Assembly: GCF_033568475.1 (NCBI RefSeq)
Contig: NC_133123.1
Location: 131,784,930 to 131,848,929, forward strand
Length of the DNA stretch: 64,000 nt
Reading direction: 5' to 3'
Source: Henckelia pumila
Taxonomy: Eukaryota > Streptophyta > Magnoliopsida > Lamiales > Gesneriaceae
Made by a program: the position numbers and the translations under genes. The notes beneath the pieces were generated by a model. The model did not search any database. It was not told the DNA's origin and saw only the letters and a list, made by a program, of their open reading frames with translations. This document shows, in pieces, positions 1-11,035 of the stretch (within the stretch, counting starts at the first letter, position 1; every line of letters begins with the position of its first letter).

Positions 1-611
1 CAAACTAGGGTGAAAATTATTGGAAACATGATTACCTCTGTAAGCTCCATAACCTCGGTAGCCATTAGGATTGATATAATTAACTTCTTTTGGGATATGT
101 GATCCTTCAACTCCAGTTAAATCTGCAACATTAATCTTATTCAAAGAAGCTACCTGTGTAGTCAGTGAAGATAATTGAGCAGTGATGGATGTGAGAGGAT
201 CCACTGTATACACTCCAGCTGGCTTCTTGACTCCTATACGCTCAGATGGCCATGGAAAACTATTGATCGTCATCTGTTCCAGCATATCATAGGCCTGTAC
301 ATGGTCCTTAGCAAAAATGGTACCTCCAGCCGCATAATCCACATTCATCCTTGTAGGTGCATTCAGTCCGTTGTAAAACCACTCGATCTGTTCCGAATCT
401 GCAAAATTGTGGTTAGGACAACGTCTTAATAATTCTTTATACCTTTCCCATGCCTCGTAGAGCTGTTCAGAGTCCATTTGCCTGAAGGTGCTGATCTCTA
501 TCTTCAGTTGGGTGGATTTGGCAGGTGGAAAATATTTTTCAAGAAATTTTTCTGCTATTCCCTCCCAAGTAATAATGCTCCCTAGCGGCAGTGACTGCAA
601 CCAACTCCTTG
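1..611 (-). pseudogene. Athila/Tat-type gag, C-terminal part (continues left of window)
   Basis: The minus strand is open from position 611 to position 1 in the frame continuing from 8413. It encodes the central and C-terminal part of Gag: W-L-Q-S-L-P-L-G-S, then FFPPAK-like, YEAWERYKELLRRCP and EWFYNGL motifs, followed by a glutamine- and tyrosine-rich tail. No stop codon or frameshift is visible in this stretch. It is separated from the rest of its own gene only by the chromovirus insertion, so it is a split gene rather than a decayed fragment. Confidence 0.85.
607..611. repeat. Left target-site duplication CCTTG of chromovirus
   Basis: CCTTG directly precedes the 5' LTR and recurs directly after the 3' LTR at 8413-8417. 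Five bases is the normal duplication length for Ty3/Gypsy integrase. Confidence 0.93.
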
Positions 612-2166
612 TGTAGTAACCCAGATTCCATTTTAAGATAATGATATGTTAAACATGATTAATGGTTAGTAATTAACCAATTCCAGGGCATAATTGGACT
701 TCATAATTACCAGAGGGATCGCTGCATATAAGGGTGATAGCCAAGTTCCACTTTCCATGCTATGATATGGCATATAATTTTAAATGTGGCAAAACATGAT
801 TAAGGAGTCCTTATTTGGTAAAAATAAGTGGAAAATCAGCTCCGGAACGTCCAAAAATGGTAGGAAGGGTCCTGGGGGTCTCGGACAGTTCGGAGGCACC
901 GAAATGAGTTCGGACCATCCGAACTCAAATACAAAGTTCGGAGGATCCGAACCCAGCACTTAGGAGGCTCCGAACTCAGCCAGTTCGGAGGCTCCGAACT
1001 CCCCCAGACAGCAATGCTAGATGACTAATCCGCGATTTTTGACAAGTGTCGTACATGCAGGTTCGGAGGGTCCAAACCCAGTTCGGAGGCTCCGAACTCC
1101 GACGGATTTTTGGCTATAAATAGGGCTCTTCGGAGTCATAATTTGAAATACGAATTCCCGAGGTTTCTTCTTCAGTTATATAGTGTGAGTTATACACTTG
1201 AGGGCCCTATCGGTTATAATAGAGGTTCTGGAATAACCAAGGAGTGGTTATAGTCATCCGGGACTAGCGACTCCAAAGGGCTATCTACGGACGAAGGTAT
1301 GGTTCGGGAATCTATTTAAGTTTTGGGAGTACTTATTAGCTTAGTTAAGGCTTATAGAATTTATGTAGTGATACGGTGAACTTTTGAATATAGGCTTGGA
1401 ACCTAGGATCCTACTATACTTGAACTAGCCTAGAGGTACGTACACATTGACTGAGATTGCCAGCGAGTATACATGTTTATATGTTGCATTTATTTGGCAT
1501 TATTATATGGCATGATATATGATTTACCGCTTTCTATATTCATATGTCATGTGCATATACACGTTGAGCCTATACCTTGTTATACTTGACTATAGAGCCG
1601 CTCAGCTCTATACTCGATAGTCTGTCACTGAGAGTACCGCGATAGCGGGGGCATTTATGTCTGTCTACTCTGGTGTACTAGACGAGTGTGGTTGCACCCA
1701 GAGGTTGATCCATGCGGTGGCGGCACTCATGTGGCGCCGGTTCTGAGCATGACTTTTCAGATGACCCTTTACCAGTCATCATGTTGCATGCATCATATTT
1801 ATACGTGTACTCATGTTTATGTACTGGGCGTTAGCGCTCACGTCCTAGTTGTTATCTTGGACAACCTATTCCATGGGGCAGGTCGCAGGATGGACGGAGC
1901 TGGTGGTTCAAGGCATGATTAGGGAGCAGGCCTTGAGGAGTTAGTTATACAACAGGATTCGATATAGCTGTATAATGTTTACTTTTAAGTATTTTGATAT
2001 GGTTGTATCACTACTGATGAATAATCTTGACACTTTTATACTAAGCTGATATGTAATTTATGTTATGTTTCCGCACATTTTACTCTATTAAGTTATTTTG
2101 CTGTATTAAGTTTAATGCATGCTATTAGTTGCCAGTTAGTAGGTGATACCATGCAGGGTCATTACA
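612..2166 (+). repeat. 5' LTR of chromovirus
   Basis: It starts TGTAGTAACCC and ends GGGTCATTACA, bounded by the CCTTG duplication and the primer-binding site. It carries a palindrome array at 887-1099 followed by a TATA box at 1114-1123. Short open frames inside it, such as the one at 1686-1922, recur in the 3' LTR and have no recognisable product. Confidence 0.95.
887..1123 (+). promoter_or_regulatory. LTR promoter: array of TTCGGA-N3-TCCGAA palindromes plus TATA box
   Basis: About seven copies of a 15-19 bp inverted repeat, best form AGTTCGGAGGCTCCGAACT, lie between 887 and 1099. The TATA box CTATAAATAG follows at 1114. The symmetric TTCGGA/TCCGAA arms with a three-base spacer look like binding sites for a dimeric DNA-binding protein. 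That role is inference; position and repetition are directly visible. Confidence 0.75.
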
Positions 2167-2170
2167 TTTT

Positions 2171-2182
2171 TGGTATCAGAGC
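2171..2182 (+). other. Primer-binding site (initiator tRNA-Met)
   Basis: TGGTATCAGAGC lies four bases after the 5' LTR end. It is the standard plant site complementary to the 3' end of initiator tRNA-Met and starts minus-strand DNA synthesis. Confidence 0.93.
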
Positions 2183-2276
2183 ATGCTTAGATTTTGGGAT
2201 TAGTACTTGGGATTTAGAATTAGTTTTGAGTAATTCTTGCGCATTTGAGATTTTAATGTGCAATTCTTTTCAAAAT

Positions 2277-3281
2277 ATGGCTGACGAGAGTCACGATAGT
2301 GTTGGCCAGGGAGGTGGTCATCATCATCATCATCACCGCCATCATGATGATCAACATCGTCATCATGAGGGTAGACGTCGCTACTCTATCAATAAATTCA
2401 TGCAAGTAGGACCGAAACCTTTGGTGGGAGGCGAGAATCCTGAACAAGAAAGAAGTTGGATGTCTAAACTCGAGAGTACTTTTTGTGCTTTCGATTGTAC
2501 TGAGGATCAGAAATTGGAAGTTCTAGAATTTGTTCTAGAGGATCGAGCACGTTTTTGGTGGGATGCCAAAGCTACTCAGGCACGTACTGAGAAAGGACAG
2601 GTGACTTGGGGAGATTTCTTTCAGCAGTTCCAGAAACTGTATTTTCCTCCAGCTGTTCGCCAAGCATGATCGATGGAGTTGCTTACTCTGAGGCAAGGAT
2701 CAATGACTATTGATCAATATCAGCAACGATTTCTTGATCTGCTACCTTTCAGTCCTCATATTAATGATATTGATGCATCGAAGTATGATATCTTTCTACA
2801 AGCCCTGAACCAAGATATCTACTCACAGGTTGTTGTCTGTGATGACCCAGTATCTTATGAGACTTTGGTGAACCGTTGCCATCTTGTGGAGACCAGCAAC
2901 AGGCGTGCACAGTTGTTGATGCCAGCACAGCTTAATGGATTATTTGAGCCTAGAGCTCAATCTGTTGTGCAATCTGGACCTACGTCTTCTTCTACTCCTA
3001 CTACTTCATCTGGATCTCGTGGTTCACGAGGTATGTTCCATTTTGGGAAAAAGAAGAAGAAGGAGGAGTTTTGTAGTCACTGTGGAGGGAAGCATCCTGC
3101 AGATTCATGTCGGAGAGCTACTGGTGCTTGTTATATTTGCGGTCAGCAGGGACATCTGCGGAGAGATTGTCCTCAGCGCATGGGTTCTGCTAGTGGATCG
3201 AGATCACAGGTTGGATCTCAGGATTCTACTTTTCCAGCACCACAGAGTTCTTCTGGTTACCGTCCCCAGACTCAAGGGTAG
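2277..3281 (+). pseudogene. Chromovirus gag, two internal stops
   Basis: It encodes the capsid/nucleocapsid polyprotein. The proposed start is ATG 2277, followed by a His-rich stretch, then the retrotransposon Gag core (W-W-D, F-F-Q-Q-F motifs) and a zinc knuckle C-Y-I-C-G-Q-Q-G-H-L-R-R-D-C near 3130-3170, preceded by a second Cys/His cluster. TGA at 2667-2669 and TAG at 3279-3281 break it without changing frame. The frame continues directly into protease, as usual for a single-ORF chromovirus. The upstream ATG at 2115 lies in the LTR and is less likely to be used. Confidence 0.88.
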
Positions 3282-6200
3282 GTATTTGCTCTGTCTCAAG
3301 AACAGGATACTGAGGGAAGCGATCGCATGTTGGCAGGTACCTTTCTGTTATGTGGTATTCCTGCACTTGTTTTAATTGATACTGGAGCATCGCATTCCTT
3401 TATTTCTAGTCGCTTTGTTAAGAGACATAGATTACCTTATGTATCATTAGATATGGATTTAGTTGTATCTACTCCGCTGGAGCAGGAGATAGTAACTAAG
3501 CGTCTAGTGATGGGTTGCCTTCTAGAGTTTGAGGGTAATGTATTGTCAGCTAATCTGATGATATTAGCGATGGCAGATTTTGATTGTATTTTGGGAATAG
3601 ATATACTGACTTTGTATCACGCTACTGTGGATTGTTATCAGCGTCTGGTATAGTTTCATCCTGCTAAGGGTGATAGCTGGTATTTTTATGGTGAGGGTGC
3701 GCGACCTCCGATGCCACTTGTTTCGGCTCTGAAGGCATGTCATGTCTTGGAGTCAGGTGGGGAGGGCTACCTTATCTATGCAGTTAATATGTCCATGAGT
3801 AGTACGAGTATTGATCAGTTACCGGTAGTCGGTGAGTTTCCTGATGTATTCCCTGATAAGATTCCTGGTTTTTCTCCGGTTCGAGAGGTTGAATTTGGTA
3901 TTGATTTAGTACCAGGAACTACGCCTATATCCCGAGCGCCTTATCGTCTAGCACCATCAGAGATGAGGGAATTGAAACAGCAGTTACAGGATCTGCTTGA
4001 TAAGGGATATATTCGTCCGAGTGTTTCTCCGTGGGGAGCACCTGTTTTGTTCGTCAAGAAGAAAGATGGATCGATGCGATTGTGTATTGATTACAGGCAG
4101 TTGAATCGTGTCACCATCAAGAATAAGTATCCTTTGCCGTGGATTGATGATCTATTTGATCAACTACAGGGTACTTATGTTTACTCCAAGATAGATCTGA
4201 GATCTGGATACCACTAGATGCGGGTACAAGACTCAGATATTTCTATGACTGCTTTTAGGACCAGATACGGGCATTATGAATTTCTGGTTATGCCATTTGG
4301 TTTAACGAATGCATCGGCAGTCTTTATGAATCTGATGAATCAGGTATTTCGAGAATATCTGGATAGATTTGTCATCGTCTTCATTGATGATATTCTTGTC
4401 TATTCTCATGACAAAGATGAGCATGCACAGCATTTGAGGATTGCTTTACAGACGTTACGAGATAAGCAGCTATATGCGAAATTGAGCAAGTGTGAATTCT
4501 GGCTTGATCGAGTAGTGTTTCTCGGTCATGTGATTTCTAATGAATGGATATTTGTTGATCCTAGTAATATATAGGCAGTGCTGAACTGGTCTCGTCCGAC
4601 GACGGTTGCTGAGATTCGTAGTTTCTTGGGTCTATCTGGATATTATCGTCGGTTCATCGAGAATTTTGCACAGTTGGCCAGACCTTTGACATAGCTTACA
4701 CGGAAATATGTTGCCTTCATATGGTCCTCGGATTGTGAGGAGTCATTTCACGAGCTGCGTGGACGTCTTACTACTGCACTTGTGCTAGCTCTACCTTCTG
4801 GATCAGGAGGTTATGTTGTCTATACTGATGCCTCTGGTCAGGGGTTAGGATGTGTTCTGACACAGCATGGACATGTTATTGCCTATGCTTCTCGACAGTT
4901 GAAGACACATAAGAGTAATTATCCAGTACATGATCTCGAGTTAGCCGTCATTGTATTTGCACTCAAGATCTGGAGGCATTATCTTTATGGCGAGAAATTT
5001 GAGATATTCACAGATCATAAGAGTTTGAAGTATTTATTCACTCAGGCGGAGTTGAATATACGATAGAGACGCTGGATGGATCTTCTGAAGGATTATGATT
5101 GTGAAATCAAATATCACCCAGGTTCTGTTAATCTTACTGCTGATGCCTTGAGTCGGCAGGTGAGACTTTCTGCACTTCAGACTAGTGAAGTATCTTATAT
5201 GATTCAAGAGTGCTGTTCATTGAGTTTTATGCTCAAGCACAAGAAAGGGAGAAATGGGATTCGATTATATACTATTTTGTCTGAGCCAGCATTGTATTCT
5301 CGGATCAGAGATGCTCAGATATTTGATGTTAAGACTCAGCGTTTGGCACGTTTAGCCAATGGAGTTAATACATCTGGATTTCATTTTCAGGCAGATGGTT
5401 TATTGTGCTTATCTAATCGAGTGGTTGTACCTAATGTTGCGGAGCTCAGGAACGATATTCTATCTCAAGCTCACAGGAGTCGATTATCAATTCATCCTGG
5501 AAGCATGAAAATGTATAAGGACTTGCGAACTAGATTCTGGTGGAAGGGGATGAAGCGTAGTGTGTATCAATTTGTTTCTCGATGTTTGGTTTGTCAACAG
5601 GTCAAGGCTGAACACCGACGACCAGGTGGATTATTGCAGAATCTTGAGATTCCCGAATGGAAGTGGGAGCACGTAACTATGGATTTTGTTACCCACTTAC
5701 CTATGACTTCACGTCAGTGTGATGCTATCTGGGTTGTTGTTGACCGTTTGACGAAATCAGCACACTTTATTCCTTATAACCGGGAGTATTCTTATGATCG
5801 CATGACACGTTTATATATCCAGAAGATAGTGCGATTGCATGGGATTCCAGTGAGCATAGTCAGTGATAGAGACCCGCGATTTACCTCACGTTTTTGGGGT
5901 AGTTTTCAGGAGGCGTTGGGTACCACTCTGAGTTTGAGTACTGCATATCATTCGAAGACTGACGGACAGTCAGAGTGGACGATTCGTACATTGGAGGATA
6001 TGCTACGTTCTTCTGTCATGGATTTTGGCTTATCTTGGCAGGATCAGTTACCTTTGATCGAATTTGCCTATAATAACAGTTATCATCGTAGTATTGATAT
6101 GGCACCTTTCGAGGCATTGTACGGTCGACGGTGTCGTACTCCGTTATTCTGGGATGAAGTCGGGGAACGACAAGTCGAGGGTCATGAATTGGTGCAGCAG

Positions 6201-6713
6201 ATTGTAGACAAGGTAGATTTGATCAAGCATAGGATCAAAGTTGCTCAAGATAGAAAAGCCAGTTATGCTAATATTCGTCGCAGGCCACTTCAGTTTGAGC
6301 CTGGTGAATATGTGTTTCTACGAGTATCACCTTTCAGGAAGGTAATGATATTCGGCGTGAAAGGCAAGTTGTCTCCTCGTTTTATTGGACCTTTCCAGAT
6401 ACTGGAAAAGATCGGAGATGTTGCATATCGTTTGGCGTTACCGCCAAATCTTTCCAGTATACATAATGTTTTTCATGTGTCATTACTTCGACAGTATATA
6501 GCTGATGAATCTCATGTGATTCAGTCTACTGATATTCAGCTAGAGCCAGATCTGTCTTTTGTTGAACGACCAATCCGTATCTTAGACAGAAAGGAGAAAG
6601 TTCTTTGGAACAAGACTATACCACTTGTGATGGTACAGTGGCAGCGCCGAGGCATTTAAGAAGCAACTTGAGAAACTGAGAGTCGTATGCAAGCAGAATA
6701 TCCTGAGTTGTTT
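3282..6713 (+). pseudogene. Chromovirus pol: PR-RT-RNaseH-IN-chromodomain, several stops
   Basis: Domains in order: aspartic protease (L-I-D-T-G-A-S near 3380), reverse transcriptase (F-I-D-D catalytic motif near 4380), RNase H (Y-T-D-A-S near 4810), integrase with HHCC finger (about 5490-5600) and D,D-35-E core (about 5690-5980), and a C-terminal chromodomain-like end (E-A-T-W-E, Y-P-E-L-F at 6660-6713). Stops are at 3651, 4215, 4572, 4692, 5064, 6657 and 6669. All segments lie in one frame, so no indel has shifted it. Several stops sit where related elements have glutamine, consistent with CAG to TAG changes. The protein cannot be made intact. Confidence 0.92.
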
Positions 6714-6831
6714 GTTTTGTATTTTGGAATACCATGTAGTTGTAATTACAGTTGTTGTAATAAAACATGATTTGATGTTTCATATTATTATCTTGATTTG
6801 TCTTTAAATTTTATTTCGCGGACGAAATATC

Positions 6832-6846
6832 TAAAGGTGGGGAGAA
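6832..6846 (+). other. Polypurine tract of chromovirus
   Basis: The purine-rich run AAGGTGGGGAGAA directly precedes the 3' LTR and would prime plus-strand DNA synthesis. Confidence 0.85.
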
Positions 6847-8412
6847 TGTAGTAACCCAGATTCCATTTTAAGATAATGATATGTTAAACATGATTAAGGG
6901 TTAGTAATTAACCAATTCCAGAGCATAATTGGACTTCAGAATTACCAGAGGGATCGCTGCATATAAGGGTGATAGCCAAGTTCCACTTTCCAAGCTATGA
7001 TATGGCATATAATTTTAAATGTGGCAAAACATGATTAAGGAGTGCTTATTTGGTAAAAATAAGTGGAAAATCAGCTCCAGAACGTCCAAAAATGGTAGAA
7101 AGGGTCCTGGGGGTCTCGGACAGTTCGGAGGCACCGAAATGAGTTCGGACCATCCGAACTCAAATACAAAGTTCGGGGGCACCGACAGGATCCGAACCCA
7201 GCACTTAGGAGGCTCCGAACTGAGCCAGTTTGGAGGCTCCGAACTCCCCCAGACAGCAATGTTAGATGACTAATCCGTGATTTTTGACAAGTGTCGTACA
7301 TGCAGGTTCGGAGGGTCCGAACCCAGTTCGGAGGCTCCGAACTCCGACGGATTTTTGGCTATAAATAGGGCTCTTCGGAGTCATAATTTGAAATACGAAT
7401 TCCCGAGGTTCCTTCTTCAGTTATATAGTGTGAGTTATACACTTGAGGGCCCTATCGGTTATAATAGAGGTTCTGGAATAACCAAGGAGTGGTTATAGTC
7501 ATCCGGAACTAGCGACTCCAAAGGGCTATCTACGGACGAAGGTATGGTTCGGGAATCTATTTAAGTTTTGGGAGTACTTATTAGCTTAGTTAAGGCTTAT
7601 AGAATTTATGTATTGATACGGTGAACTTTTGAATATAGGCTTGAAACCTAGGATCCTACTATACTTGAACTAGCCTAGAGGTACGTACACATTGACTGAG
7701 ATTGCCAGCGAGTATACATGTTTATATGTTGCATTTATTTGGCATTATTATATGGCATGATATATGATTTACCGCTTTCTATATTCATATGTCATGTGCA
7801 TATACACGTTGAGCCTATACCTTGTTATACTTGACTATAGAGCCGCTCAGCTCTATACTCGATAGTCTGTCACTGAGAGTACCGCGACAGCGGGGGCATT
7901 TTTGTCTGTCTACTCTAGTGTACTAGACAAGTGTGGTTGCACCCAGAGGTTGATCCGTGCGGTGGCAGCACTCATGTGGCGCCGGTTCTGAGCATGACTT
8001 TTCAGATGACCCTTTACCAGTCATCATGTTGCATGCATCATATTTATACGTGTACTCATGTTTATGTACTGGGCGTTAGCGCTCACGTCCTAGTTGTTAT
8101 CTTGGACACCCTATTCCATGGGGCAGGTCGCAGGATGGACGGAGCTGGTGGTTCAAGGCAGGATTAGGAAGCAGGCCTTGAGGAGTTAGTTATATAGCAG
8201 GATTCGATATAACTGTATAATGTTTACTTTTAAGTATTTCGATATGGTTGTATCACTACTGATGAATAAGCTTGACACTTTTATACTAAGCTAATATGTA
8301 ATTTATGGTTATGTTTTCGCACGTTTTACTCTGTTAAGTTATTTTGCTGTATTAAGTTTAATGCATGCTATTAGTTGTCAGTTAGTAGGTGATACCATGC
8401 AGGGTCACTACA
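6847..8412 (+). repeat. 3' LTR of chromovirus
   Basis: Nearly identical to the 5' LTR; begins TGTAGTAACCC and ends GGGTCACTACA. Its palindrome array and TATA box recur at 7122-7368, with an extra ~10-bp duplication in one palindrome (AGTTCGGGGGCACCGACAGG, near 7172-7191). Confidence 0.95.
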
Positions 8413-8811
8413 CCTTGCTTGATCCCTGAGAGAAAAAGGAAACAAGCATAAGCGAATAATATCCTCAGGAACACCATTATATTTTACCGTATCGGTAATT
8501 TCTAAGAAGGTCCGCAAGTGCAGGTGAGGATCAGCTGTAGCGCTTCCATTGAATTGATTTGATTACACCATGTTGATTAACGTCGGCTTCAGTTCAAAAT
8601 TGTTGGAGTTAATGGTCCCTCGAGCGATTCTAGAATAATGAGTCTGGATCGTCGGTCTGAAGTGGTCTCTAATTGGCACCAGAGGAGCTTGTTGTGCTTC
8701 TTCTTCAGCCATGTTCCTTAATTCTTCTCTTCTCGCTCTTCTCAAAGCACGTGCAGTTCGTTTGATCTCCGGATCAAAAAGTAGAGAATTTGCACTTTGA
8801 GATCGTCTCAT
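8413..8811 (-). pseudogene. Athila/Tat-type gag, N-terminal part
   Basis: It starts at ATG 8811 (minus) with a basic, Arg-rich N-terminus, then the TINSNNFELKP motif typical of Athila/Tat Gags. A TAA at 8560-8562 replaces a likely CAA glutamine codon just after L-I-N-M-V. The frame then continues through H-L-R-T-F-L-E and F-P-F-S-L-R-D-Q-A to the CCTTG duplication at 8413-8417, where it is cut by the chromovirus and resumes at 611. Confidence 0.85.
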
Positions 8812-8924
8812 AAACTGTAATTAAAAATAGGAAGAAATTAATTAGAACTTAAAATAAAATAAAAAAATTCTAAATTAAAATCTCGACTAATTGGTAACAA
8901 GACTAAAAAATAATCAAAATTTAC

Positions 8925-8942
8925 TCCCCGTCAACGACGCCA
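8925..8942 (-). other. Primer-binding site (tRNA-Asp type)
   Basis: On the minus strand this reads TGGCGTCGTTGACGGGG, close to the TGGCGCCGTTGCCGGGG primer site known from Athila-type elements. It lies a few bases inside the LTR, where the primer site belongs. Confidence 0.8.
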
Positions 8943-8948
8943 AAAACT

Positions 8949-10352
8949 TGCTGTGAAAAATACTCGCAAGCGTACGAGTGTCAAGTTTTAATATAGTGAT
9001 AAAATCAAGTATCGATCCCACAGGGAGTAAAATGAAAATATTCAGTGCTTGTAATTAAAATAGTCCTAATTTTATTTAGAAAATCAATATTTGCAAAATT
9101 TGCAGAATAATAAAATAATCAATAGTTTTAAATAGCTCGCACACAACTTTCAGATAAATATCAATCAGAGAAAAATGGTCTAGAGGTATAGATTTCACCT
9201 CGTTTCAACAACAATCAATCCTAATTAATTAATCTTAATGAATTTCAATCAATTAATAGCCAAAAAAACTTAAGTGTATTATTTCCTCTCCCGAGTGCCG
9301 AATAAAATATATCAACTACAGTTCAATTCCAATATCCCTATTAAGAATCTAATTGCAGTGATCAATTCAAAACAATGTTCTTTTCAAAAGCTCTGTTAAA
9401 ATTATACACTCTTCCGAGCAATATAAATAATTAACAGTGTATTTTCTATTTGTCCTATTCAAAAATCTCCTCTCCTGAGTGTCAGATTTCAAATAAATAT
9501 TACAATTCAATTATTGATCAGATAATTGAAAAGACAATCAATTCTAGAAAAACAATTAATCTAGAAGAAACTCAATCCAATCAAATAAAAAATTCATGAA
9601 AGCGTCTACACCAGGTTCCATCCGACCTCTAGACTCTAAAAAATTAGTTCATAATAAAATTCAGAAAACAATAATTCATGTTAAAAAATCCAGACATATT
9701 CAGAATTAAATAAATAAAATATAAAGAAAACAAATCCGTCGTCGACGCCGTGTTCGGTCTATCGATCTCCGTCTTCGTTCTTCAATTAAAGCTTCCCAGA
9801 AATCTCTCAAAAATCTCACGTTCAAATCTCTCAACTCTCTGATATCTGTACTGTGTGTGGCGGCTCTCCCCTCAAACTCACGCCAAGAAATCCCTTTTAT
9901 ATGATCACCCAAAAGCCCAAAAATCAAGCCCAATAAAATTGCTCGAAATAATTAAAACTTTCCAATCAGCAACGGGGCGGGCGCTCAGTGGAAGGCGCGA
10001 GCGCGCCTTCTGTTCGTTCTTTTAATTTCTCAAAGTTTCCCAGGCATAGCGCGATTGCTCTCTCTTTCTCTTCTTTAGCGCTTAAAATAGCGCTAACAAT
10101 TGGCCCATTAAGAAGCCCATTTCCTTCTCTGTTCATTCCTTCTCATGTTCTCTTCTTTTTCTTCTTTCTTCTTTTCTTTCTCTTTAATTCTTCTTCTTTT
10201 CTCCATTATTTTTTTTAAAATCTCATTTTTCAACAACACTTCAATAATTCTTACAACCACAAAAACAACAAAATCCACACATAAATCTGCTCGAAACAAA
10301 TAATTAACAATTAAAATCATATATAAATTAAGTGTATAAAATATACTTATCA
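8949..10352 (-). repeat. 5' LTR of Athila/Tat-type element
   Basis: On the minus strand it starts TGATAAGTATATTTTATACAC at 10352 and ends near 8949-8952 next to the primer site. The R/U5 side contains the CGATACTTGATTTTATC-type segment common in plant Gypsy LTRs of this group. The partner LTR is outside the window, so the boundaries are inferred from TG/CA ends and the primer site. Confidence 0.7.
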
Positions 10353-10606
10353 AACTCATACGTCACGATCCATGCAATCATTAAGGCTACTCATCCATCA
10401 GAGGTTTGGTCAGCTCTGTAGGACTACCTAAGCCACGATGCCGTAAGAGGTCAAGACGACAAAAATACAGTCTCGAGATACCTCACCATCTAGCAAATAG
10501 AGTGGGTTCAGGACTTCCCCATGAGACAAAATCTTAGGAACTTGATCCACTCTTAAGTACTCCATGTTAAGCACTACATTATTTCTCATAGAGCGCAACA
10601 AAAAGT
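10353..10606. other. Unassigned sequence next to Athila LTR
   Basis: About 250 bp of mixed composition with no long open frame and no recognised motif. It may be flanking sequence or part of an older repeat. Confidence 0.3.
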
Positions 10607-11035
10607 CATAGCGACTATAAAAAAATTTTCAGAAGAAGTCATAGCGACTATAAATAATTCATGAATTCATAATTACTATAAAAAAAAAATTTCAGAAGAA
10701 GTCATAGCGACTATAAATAATTTATGAATTCATAATGACTATAAAAAAAAAATTCAGAAGAAGTCATAGCGACTATAAATAATTCATGAAGTCATAGTGA
10801 TTATAAAAAAAAAATTAGAAGAAGTTATAGCGACTATAAACAAATTTTCAAAAAAAGTCATAGCGACTGTAAAAAAATTTTCAGAAGAATTCATAGCGAC
10901 CATAAATATTTTATCAAGTCGTAATGACTATAAAAAAATATATCAAGTCGTAGTGACTATAAAAAAAATCCGACAAGTCATGATGATTATAAAAACAAAA
11001 ATTCGCCAAGTCCCAGAGACTTTAAGAAAATCATA
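10607..11035. repeat. Degenerate A-rich tandem repeat, ~62 bp unit
   Basis: The anchor CAGAAGAAGTC(A)TAGCGACT starts at 10631, 10693 and 10755, with a diverged copy at 10816, giving a period of about 62 bp. Each unit contains shorter half-units of the form GTCATAGYGACTATAAAAAAA. The array decays toward 11035 and may continue as weaker ~36-bp repeats to about 11170. Confidence 0.85.

Larger units (their letters stand above)
612..8412 (+). mobile_element. Complete Ty3/Gypsy chromovirus (Tekay/Del-like), nested in Athila gag
   Basis: It has two near-identical LTRs (612-2166 and 6847-8412), a primer-binding site matching initiator tRNA-Met at 2171, a single gag-pol frame with the order gag, protease, RT, RNase H, integrase, chromodomain, and a purine tract just before the 3' LTR. 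Comparing the LTRs by eye I find about 40 differences plus one ~10-bp indel in ~1.55 kb, so insertion is fairly recent. The coding region has nine in-frame stop codons and no frameshift. It is non-autonomous as it stands. Confidence 0.95.
1..10352 (-). mobile_element. Athila/Tat-type Ty3/Gypsy retrotransposon, 5' half, interrupted
   Basis: Read on the minus strand, the order is 5' LTR (8949-10352), primer-binding site (8925-8942), gag start (8811) and gag body, which runs off the left edge of the window. The element is interrupted by a full chromovirus at 612-8412 flanked by CCTTG on both sides. Removing the insert plus one CCTTG copy restores a continuous gag reading frame. The Gag has the NNFELKP, FPFSLRDQA, SIITWE and YEAWERYKELLRRCP landmarks of plant Athila/Tat Gags, and the primer site matches the 3' end of plant tRNA-Asp, as in Athila. 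Protease, RT and integrase lie outside the window, so the lineage call rests on Gag and primer site only. Confidence 0.85.

Noticed and set aside
1686-1922. 78-aa open frame repeated at 7931-8167
   Set aside because: It lies inside the two LTR copies and recurs only because the LTR is duplicated; no domain recognised.
2253-2447. Minus-strand frame opposite gag
   Set aside because: Shadow of the His-rich gag stretch on the other strand.
10108-10359. Lys/Glu-rich minus-strand frame
   Set aside because: Product of a CT-rich run in the Athila LTR; low complexity.
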